Of a DNA stretch of 64,000 nt, positions 57,707 to 64,000 are shown in pieces. Both the position numbers and the translations under genes were made by a program. This DNA comes from Mycobacterium genavense ATCC 51234 (GTDB lineage: Bacteria; Actinomycetota; Actinomycetes; Mycobacteriales; Mycobacteriaceae). The stretch spans positions 62,001 to 126,000 of the forward strand of contig NZ_JAGZ01000001.1 in the NCBI RefSeq assembly GCF_000526915.1. Reading direction: 5' to 3'. Positions within the stretch are counted from its first letter, which is position 1; each line of letters starts with the position of its first letter. The notes under the pieces were generated by a model. That model was not told where the DNA came from, ran no database searches, and saw only the letters and a program-made list of their open reading frames with translations.

Positions 57707-58881
57707 GCCCCCCGGCCGGTATCTCGCTGGACAACTGGCTGTCGCCGCCGTATGCGCATTGGTCGTTCCAGCACATCGAAGACTTCGTGCCGACCGCGGT
57801 GATCTCGCGCGGGGCCGGACCGGTCGCGGCGCTGCCCGCGGCCCGCGCCCCGATCGCCGAGATCCGGCTGACCAGCACCGAGGGGGCCGCCACCACCGTC
57901 GGTGCGGTGATGGCCGGCACCGCCACCGACGGGTGGGCCGTCGCCCAGCGCGGCTCGCTGGTGGCCGAGCAGTACCTCGACGGCATGGGCGCAGCGACCC
58001 GGCACCTGCTGTTCTCGGTGAGCAAGTCGCTGGTGGGCGCCGTGGTGGGCGCGCTGCACGCCGGAGGTGCGATCGAGCTTGACGCGCCGGTGACGAAATA
58101 TGTTCCGGCCCTGGCCAATTGCGGCTACGCCGGTGCGACGGTGCGCCACCTGCTGGACATGCGCTCGGGTATTGCGTTCTCGGACAACTACCTTCACCCG
58201 ACCGCGGAGATCCACGTCCTCGACCAGGCGATGGGATGGGCACCCACCAGCAGCCCGGACGTCCCGGCCACTCTGCGTGACTTCCTGCTGACCCTGCAGC
58301 AGAAGTCGCCGCACGGCGGCCCCTTCGAATACCGCTCGTGTGAAATCGACGTGCTCGGCTGGATCTGCGAGGCGGCCGGTGGCCGGCGGATGCCCGAGCT
58401 GATGTCGGAACTGTTGTGGAGCCGCATCGGTGCCCAATGCGATGCCACCATCGCCGTCGACGCGGCCGGCACCGGATTCTTCGACGGCGGCATCAACGCC
58501 TGCCTGACCGATATGATCCGGTTCGGATCGCTGTACCTGCATGACGGTGTTTCGCTGACCGGACAGCACGTGGTCCCGGCCGCCTGGATCGCCGACACGC
58601 TCGACGGCGGTCCGGACTCCCGTCAGGCGTTTGCCGCCAGTCCCGACGACACCCAGATGCCCGGCGGCATGTACCGTAACCAGGTGTGGTTTCCCTACCC
58701 GGGCAACAACGTCGTGCTATGTCAAGGCATGTGCGGCCAGATGATCTACGTTAACCGGGCAGCCGAGCTGGTCGCGGCCAAGCTATCCACCCAGCCGGAC
58801 GCCGGGGACCCGCAGATGTTGTGGGACACGCTGCACGCGTTTGACGCGGTGGTACACGAACTGGGCGGAATCCATAGCTAG
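57703..58881 (+). CDS. serine hydrolase, class C beta-lactamase family
   Basis: 392 residues. Nucleophile motif FSVSKSLVGAVVGAL (SxxK), the second motif region FEYRSCEIDVLGWI (Tyr), and GGINACLTDMIRFGSLYL typical of the beta-lactamase/esterase family. No clear signal peptide, so it may be cytosolic and act as esterase, amidase or D-amino-acid peptidase. Translationally coupled to the ATP-grasp gene, suggesting that one makes and the other cleaves an amide bond or ester. Confidence 0.85.
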   Translation: MSPPAGISLDNWLSPPYAHWSFQHIEDFVPTAVISRGAGPVAALPAARAPIAEIRLTSTEGAATTVGAVMAGTATDGWAVAQRGSLVAEQYLDGMGAATRHLLFSVSKSLVGAVVGALHAGGAIELDAPVTKYVPALANCGYAGATVRHLLDMRSGIAFSDNYLHPTAEIHVLDQAMGWAPTSSPDVPATLRDFLLTLQQKSPHGGPFEYRSCEIDVLGWICEAAGGRRMPELMSELLWSRIGAQCDATIAVDAAGTGFFDGGINACLTDMIRFGSLYLHDGVSLTGQHVVPAAWIADTLDGGPDSRQAFAASPDDTQMPGGMYRNQVWFPYPGNNVVLCQGMCGQMIYVNRAAELVAAKLSTQPDAGDPQMLWDTLHAFDAVVHELGGIHS

Positions 58882-58903
58882 CGCAACCGAATAGCACGTC
58901 CGT

Positions 58904-59455
58904 TCATTGATTCGGCTGGTAGACCGTCGGCGGCCCGAAACCAGGACCGGTAAGGCAGCTGGGGCCGTTTTGCCTCGTGCAATCCAATACCTGACCCGGC
59001 GGTGGCGGTGACGTCGTCGTCGTTCCGGTCTTTGTGAAAGTGAAATCGAGGCCGGCCGCCCCGCCGGCACTGGGACATGAACCGTAAGCCGGGACGGTGG
59101 TCAGCGGATAGTTTGGCCACGACTCATCCGTGAGGACCACAGCCTGCCACCGGCCGTGGGCGACGTTCCCGCAACCGGTGTCGTACTCGCCCAACGGCTT
59201 TGGTCCTATCGCCACATACACGCCGCGGACGTCTTTTTGGGCGGAGCCCGACACGATGAGTTTCCCGTTCTTGAGCGGGCTGAACGTGAGCCCGCTATCC
59301 GGCAGTTTCGCCAAACTGGTGGTCGTCGGCGCCGGCAGCGGGGGCGTCACTGGTGGCGGCGTGTGGCGGCTGAGCAGATTGGGGACCGCGGCGATGATCG
59401 CCGCACCGACCCCGAAGACCCCCGTTATCTTGGCCACCAACACCGCGTCGCTCAC
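58904..59455 (-). CDS. hypothetical protein with N-terminal membrane anchor
   Basis: 183 residues. One hydrophobic segment (ITGVFGVGAAIIAAVPNLL), a Pro/Thr linker, then a beta-rich domain with FSPLKNGKLIVSGSAQKDVRGVYVAIGPKP and four Cys residues, ending in Pro/Gly-rich sequence. Looks like a surface-anchored or secreted domain. I do not recognise the family. GTG 59455. Confidence 0.7.
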   Translation of the reverse strand: MSDAVLVAKITGVFGVGAAIIAAVPNLLSRHTPPPVTPPLPAPTTTSLAKLPDSGLTFSPLKNGKLIVSGSAQKDVRGVYVAIGPKPLGEYDTGCGNVAHGRWQAVVLTDESWPNYPLTTVPAYGSCPSAGGAAGLDFTFTKTGTTTTSPPPPGQVLDCTRQNGPSCLTGPGFGPPTVYQPNQ

Positions 59456-59678
59456 GCGGTGCGGTTGTGATTACCGATACCTAGCATCGCCCTACCTCCA
59501 GCTGCAGAGCTTGTCGTGATTGCCAAAGGATTGTCACGCCAGCTCCCGCGGGCCGGCACGAGTAATCCACTACTCCATGTCCTCGACGATGAACGTCAAG
59601 TGACCCGGGCGTGACGGTTCGGCGTGACCTCTGGCGATTCGACGCGCTCGCGTGTGCGGTGCAGGCTATGAATCTACG

Positions 59679-59978
59679 GTGAGCAACCACCAGGTGAACC
59701 TGACCCAGCAGGAAAGCTCGTTGATCGGTGAGAGTCATCCCGAGGCCCTCACCCGCATGGACGAGAAGTCGCTGAAGGAATTGCAGAGCCGGCTTCGGCA
59801 AGCACGCGAAAAGAATTTCAGCCTGTTGCGTCGTCAGGGTGCGGCGCGGGTGGAGGCCGCAGCTGCCCGCGGCTCCGCCCAGCCGGCCAACGAAAAGCGC
59901 GGCGAAAAGGTGGAGATCTTCGACGAGGCGCTGGCCCGGGTGAGCGCGCGCCTTGCTGCCATCGGTGACGCGGAGTAG
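59679..59978 (+). CDS. small helical conserved-type protein
   Basis: 99 residues, highly charged and helical (RMDEKSLKELQSRLRQAREKNFSLLRRQGAARVEAAAARG, EIFDEALARVSARLAAI), with no membrane segment. Composition suggests a coiled coil. Start chosen at GTG 59679 (SNHQVNLTQQESSLIGE); an upstream in-frame start at 59652 is possible. Family not recognised. Confidence 0.7.
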   Translation: MSNHQVNLTQQESSLIGESHPEALTRMDEKSLKELQSRLRQAREKNFSLLRRQGAARVEAAAARGSAQPANEKRGEKVEIFDEALARVSARLAAIGDAE

Positions 59979-60052
59979 CCGCGGGCGGGGAAGACCGGCA
60001 GCGGCGTCGGCGTTGAACAGCGAGCACGCGATGCCGCCTTAGGAGATCCTCG

Positions 60053-60813
60053 ATGGGACTGCTGGACCACAAGACCGCCGTCGTTACCGGTGCCAACTCG
60101 GGTATCGGCTTGGCCACCGCCGAGCGGTTCATCGCCGAAGGCGTCGACACGGTCTTCATCACTGGCCGGCGCCAAGCCGAACTCGACGCCGCGGCACAGC
60201 AATTGGGTTCTCGCGCCATCGCCGTGGCCGGCGACGTCGGAAAGCCCGATGATCTCGACCGGCTCTACGCTAGGGTCGCCGAGGCGGGCAAGGGCCTGGA
60301 CATCGTCATGGCCAACGCCGGAGCCACCCGGGTTTCGCGGCTGGGTGAGATCACCAGCGACGACCTCGATGCCCTGTTGACCACCAACGTCAAGGGTGTG
60401 GTCTACACGGTTCAAAAAGCGCTGCCGCTGCTGAACGACAACGCCTCGATCATCCTACCGGATCCACCACCGCCGACCGCGGCCGTCCGGGGCTCAGTGT
60501 CTACGCCGCCAGCAAAGCGGCGGTCCGTTCGTTCGCCCGCACCTGGGCCAGCGAACTCGCCGACCGTAACATCCGGGTCAACGTCCTCGTCGCCGGATCC
60601 ACCGCCACCCCGGGAAGCGACACACTGGCCGCCCAAACCAATCCCGACGCGTCGATCGCAGAGTTCCGCGCCGGCCGCGTCGCCACCATCCCGCTGGGCC
60701 GGTTCGCCGAGCCCGTCGAAATCGCCAATGCCGCAGTATTTTTGGCCAGCGACCTGTCCAGCTTCACCACCGGGTCGACGCTGACCGCCGACGGCGGATT
60801 CAACCAAGTCTGA
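60053..60813 (+). pseudogene. short-chain dehydrogenase/reductase, frameshifted
   Basis: ATG 60053 follows AGGAGATCC. VVTGANSGIGLATAERF is the cofactor loop, NAG is in VMANAGAT. At about 60456 one base is missing; the next frame continues GSTTADRGRPGLSVYAASKAAVRSFARTWA (catalytic Tyr and Lys) to the end TADGGFNQV at 60813. The frameshift removes the active site. Without it the protein would be 253 residues, normal for the family. Confidence 0.87.
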
Positions 60814-60849
60814 TCGCGCGGAAGGCGACGCCAGGAGCAACGTTCGAGG

Positions 60850-61005
60850 CTATTGATCGCGTTCAGTGTGCTTACGACCGCGGTCGGATTCGGTGAGTTC
60901 GGGCGCATTTTCACGGGTCGCCATTCCGCCCTCTCGGCCATGATCCGTCGGGCCAGGTCGTCCACCTTTGGGTTCGTTGTCGGGTGTGTCTGAATGCTTG
61001 GTCAT
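60850..61005 (-). CDS. small hydrophilic protein
   Basis: 51 residues starting MTKHSDTPDNEPKGGRPGP and rich in Gly, Glu, Arg and Asp, with no hydrophobic segment. ATG 61005 has a strong AGAGGAGG site 4 bases upstream, which supports a real gene. Likely disordered. Function unknown. Confidence 0.6.
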   Translation of the reverse strand: MTKHSDTPDNEPKGGRPGPTDHGREGGMATRENAPELTESDRGRKHTERDQ

Positions 61006-61397
61006 CGCAACCTCCTCTGACGACCGGATTACCCCCTTCGCGCGATCCCCAAGACTGCTGATCGGCGTTCGTCGGCGCGTACCCTCGACATGTTCGAGAG
61101 TCAGAGGTGCGCGCTGCGACCCGGTGGTGCAGCCGACGATCTGGGCGGGGCCAATCGTGATCCGGCGGTGTTCGAAAGCCCGCGCGAATTCGATAGCAGT
61201 CGGGACAACGCCCGCGAACACGTCAGTTTCGACAGTGGCATTCCCCAGACATTCGGTATGCGGTAGCTGACCTTGGCGTCAATGGCGCTAACCTGGTCGA
61301 AGACGGTCGGACCGTCGCCCCCTTTTCCGGACTACGCGAAGGATGCTTTTCCGGGAGATTGCGTGCTCGGCCAGACCGTGAGCATCTCGCCCTCGTG
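61006..61397. other. 392-base intergenic region
   Basis: Lies between the divergent small hydrophilic gene and the phytochrome gene, so it must hold both promoters. No gene or strong repeat was seen. The phytochrome frame is open upstream to TTG 61359, an alternative start. Confidence 0.5.
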
Positions 61398-63670
61398 ACC
61401 GACGAGTCGCGGATTCCGCGGCTGGCAGCCGAAGGCCAGCAGATCGACGATCTCGTCCCGGTGGGCACACCCATCGACCTCGACAACTGCGCCCGCGATC
61501 CGATCCACATCCCGGGCAGCATTCAGCCGCGCGGCGTGCTCGCGGTGGTGCGTGAGCCCGCATTCGAGGTGCGCCAGGTCAGCGCCAATGTCGCCGATCT
61601 GCTCGGCTGCCCCGTCGACGCGGTCCTGGGTCAGCACCTGTCGGCCCTGATCGGCGACCAGCAGGCGGCCCGCATCGAACAGGTGGCTTCGAGTCTCGGC
61701 ACGCTGCGTCAGCACAATTCGCTCGAGTTCATGATCGACGTGGCCGGCGAGCCGCGGGCGTTCGACGCGATCCTGCACCGTGAGCAGGACGGTGTGCTGT
61801 TGGTGGAGCTCGAGATCGCCTACGGCGAGCGGCCGTTCTCGTTCCCGAACACTTACCAGGCGGTGCGCGGGGCGGTCGAGGACTTGAACCGCGCCGCCAC
61901 GCTGACCGAGTTGTACGCCACCGCCGCGCGTGCCGTGCGCGATCTGACCGGCTTCGACCGGGTGATGGTGTACCGCTACGACGAGGAGTACAACGGCGAG
62001 GTTGTCGCCGAATCCAAGCGCGACGACCTCAATTCCTTTCTGGGCCTTCACTATCCGTCCACCGACATCCCGGCGCAGGCGCGGGCCCTGTACGAGAAGA
62101 ACTGGATTCGGCTCATTTCCGATGTCGACTATGCGCCGACACCGCTGGTGCCCAGCGTCGACCCGGAGACCGGCGCGCCGCTAAACCTCACCTACGCCAC
62201 GCTGCGCAGCGTCTCGCCCATCCATGTCGAGTACCTGCAGAACATGGGCGTGCACGCATCGATGTCGATCTCGTTGCTGCGGGAGGGACGGCTGTGGGGG
62301 CTCATCGCCTGCCATCACTACGCCGGTCCGCATCTGCCGCCGTTCGGCACCAGGGCGGCCGCCGAATTCCTCGGCTCGACCCTGTCGCTGCGGCTCGTCG
62401 ACCGGTTCGAGGACGAACGGCTGCACAAGCGCCTGGCGCGCAGGCGGTCCTGGGCAAGCTGACCGCCGCGACGCTCGACGACGCCGAGTCCCTCACCGCG
62501 GTACTGCTCGGGGCGCCCGACTTGCTCGACCTGGTGCCGGCCGAGGGCGTCGTCGTGAATATCCAGGGCGATCGCCGCACCCGTGGGTCGGTTCCGTCGC
62601 TGCAGGTGGTGGCCGCGGTCATCGACTGGGCGCGCGGCGCCGACGACGCGATCGCCAGCAGCGAATGCCTGTCCAGCGAGTTGCCCGCGCTCGAGCTGGA
62701 CCCGCAGCAGGCCGCCGGCGCGCTGGTGATCAACCTGCCCGACGGGCAGTACGCCGTGTGGTTCCGGCGCGAGGTGCTGCGGTCGGTGGACTGGGGTGGC
62801 GACCCGTACAACAAGGCGATCGCTGTCGGTGAGGGCGACGACGTGCGGCTCAGCCCCCGCAAGTCGTTCGACCGGTGGCGCGAAATCGTCCACCAACGCA
62901 GCGAGCCGTGGACACAGAGCGAACGGGAGTCCGCCGCGGCGCTGCGACGCCACCTGGTGGAGTCGCTGTACCGCCGCACCCGGGGTGCACTGCGGATGGC
63001 CGAGATGGTGCAGCGCAGCCTGTTTCCCGAGTCGATCCCGGTGCTCGAAAACTGGCGGCTGTCAGCGTATTACGAGCCGGCCGCGGGCGGTAACGTCGGC
63101 GGCGACTGGTACGACGCATTCGAGCTGCGCGACGGACGGTTGATCCTGCTGATCGGCGACGTCGCCGGGCACGGCATCACGGCGGCCGGGACGATGGCGC
63201 AATTGCGAAACGCACTGCGCGCCCAGCTGTTCGCCGGGGCCACCCCGGCCGAGGCGCTACACCAGCTCAACGACTTCTGTGTGCACATGCTGCCCGGTGC
63301 GTTCGCCACGGTCATCGCCGTGCGGGTCGACCTCGTCGCGGGGCTGGTGGAGGCGGCGTGTGCCGGCCATCTGATCCCGTACCTGACGAACCCGACGGCC
63401 GTTTCCGCGCCGGTGGAGCTTTCGCCGCCGATCGGCATCCGTGGCGTGTCGTACACCCCGAGCGGGTTCACCGTCGAGCCCGGCCAGGGGCTGGTCATGT
63501 ACTCCGACGGCCTGGTGGAGCGCCGCGGCGAGGTGATCGACGACGGGCTCGCCCGGCTGGCCGAAACCCTGGACCGCGCGGGTGATGCACCGGCGTCGAG
63601 GATCTGGACTGCGATGGACTCGGGGAATGTCGACGACGACGTCACGATCATCGCGCTCTGGCGGCCCTGA
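61398..63670 (+). pseudogene. bacteriophytochrome-PP2C phosphatase fusion, one frameshift
   Basis: The first frame codes PAS, GAF and the start of a PHY domain: biliverdin-type Cys in LDNCARDPIHIPGSIQPRG, GAF motif HYPSTDIPAQARALYEKNWIR, SPIHVEYLQNMGVHASMSIS and the pocket His in LIACHHYAGP. One base is missing near 62440. The next frame completes PHY (QAVLGKLTAATLDDAESLTAVLL, VDWGGDPYNKAI) and a SpoIIE/RsbU-type phosphatase domain (GGDWYDAFELRDGRLILLIGDVAGHGI, VMYSDGLVE, DDDVTIIALW). Such proteins couple red-light sensing to anti-sigma control. Convergent with a heme oxygenase gene that would supply biliverdin. Confidence 0.85.
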
Positions 63671-63684
63671 CCCTGTCGCGTCGG

Positions 63685-64000
63685 CTACTGCCGATATGCC
63701 GGAAGGTTGTCCGATAGCTCGTCGAACACGGCCTGGTTGAGGCCGAACGCGACCTTGACCTCCTCGACTGCCCGGCGAACCGCGTCGGGGCCCAGCCCCA
63801 ACGCATCGAGGCGAGCTCGATAGCGGTCTTTGAAAGGTTTGGCGCGTAGGGGGAATCGGACATCGCCAGCCCGGCGCCCCCGGGCGCAAACGTGCGGTTG
63901 AGGACCTTGCCGATGGCCTGCCCGCCGGAGAGGTCGCCGAGATAGCGGGTGTAGTGGTGGGCGACCAGCGCGCCGCCCCACGAGGCCGCAGCGATGCGTG
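63685..64000 (-). pseudogene. heme oxygenase, C-terminal part, frameshifted, runs off the window
   Basis: On the minus strand the upstream frame reads SWGGALVAHHYTRYLGDLSGGQAIGKVL, the distal-helix motif (GDLSGGQ) of heme oxygenases. One base appears lost near 63860, and the next frame gives AKPFKDRYRARLDALGLGPDAV and VKVAFGLNQAVFDELSDNL, the family C-terminus. The N-terminus with the proximal His is outside the window. Heme oxygenase makes biliverdin, the chromophore for the neighbouring phytochrome. Confidence 0.85.

Overview
The window is chromosomal DNA of a Mycobacterium, most likely a slow grower. Evidence: high GC, a PPE protein, DUF732 secreted proteins, Mce-associated proteins, and a gene order from base 1 to about 28.1 kb that follows the M. 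tuberculosis block Rv1683 to Rv1719 almost gene for gene. That order is acyl-CoA synthetase, Trm112-like, TetR/ABC, mpg, tyrS, DUF732, TPR protein, HAD phosphatase, tlyA, nadK, recN, steA, mctB/steB, pyrG, Nudix, xerD, O-methyltransferase, parA-like, scpA, scpB, pseudouridine synthase, cmk, der, SDR, cyclase, IclR. An ammonium transporter gene sits between the ABC operon and mpg.

The housekeeping half is tightly packed, with many ATGA/GTGA overlaps, and reads cleanly; the exceptions are a triply frameshifted HAD phosphatase and a 1-nt loss that fuses the cyclase to the IclR regulator. A tRNA-Pro(GGG) at 28.2 kb marks an integration hotspot. The 3' half of the tRNA is repeated 1.24 kb downstream, a HigBA-like toxin-antitoxin pair lies between the copies, an integrase C-terminal remnant abuts the distal copy, and then comes a gene of unknown function broken by a 20-bp tandem duplication.

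From 31 to 44 kb lies what looks like a decaying hydrogen-oxidation and carbon-fixation island: a DesA1-like desaturase, hypB and hypA (divergent), hypF-hypC-hypD-hypE, transketolase and ribulose-phosphate 3-epimerase, a NarL-type response regulator with a truncated GAF sensor kinase, a truncated gap gene, and a nickel transporter with a candidate Nur box. hypF, hypD, hypE, tkt and the regulator carry frameshifts or stops, HypB has a P-loop substitution, and no hydrogenase or RuBisCO structural gene is present. Further pseudogenes (blaI-like, fadE, a fadD/fadE deletion remnant) follow to 47 kb.

From 47 to 64 kb are accessory mycobacterial genes: a luciferase-like monooxygenase, two Mce-associated proteins, a CAP-domain protein, a PPE protein, a small glycosyltransferase, a DUF2510 protein, an unusual P450, a proline-rich secreted protein, an overlapping ATP-grasp ligase/serine hydrolase pair, small hypothetical proteins, a frameshifted SDR, and at the right edge a bacteriophytochrome-PP2C phosphatase gene convergent with a heme oxygenase gene, both frameshifted. 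I count about 18 single-base frameshifts, 3 nonsense changes, 1 disruptive duplication and 2 deletion junctions. Nearly all fall in dispensable genes, which points to real gene decay, although sequencing indels cannot be excluded from one sequence.
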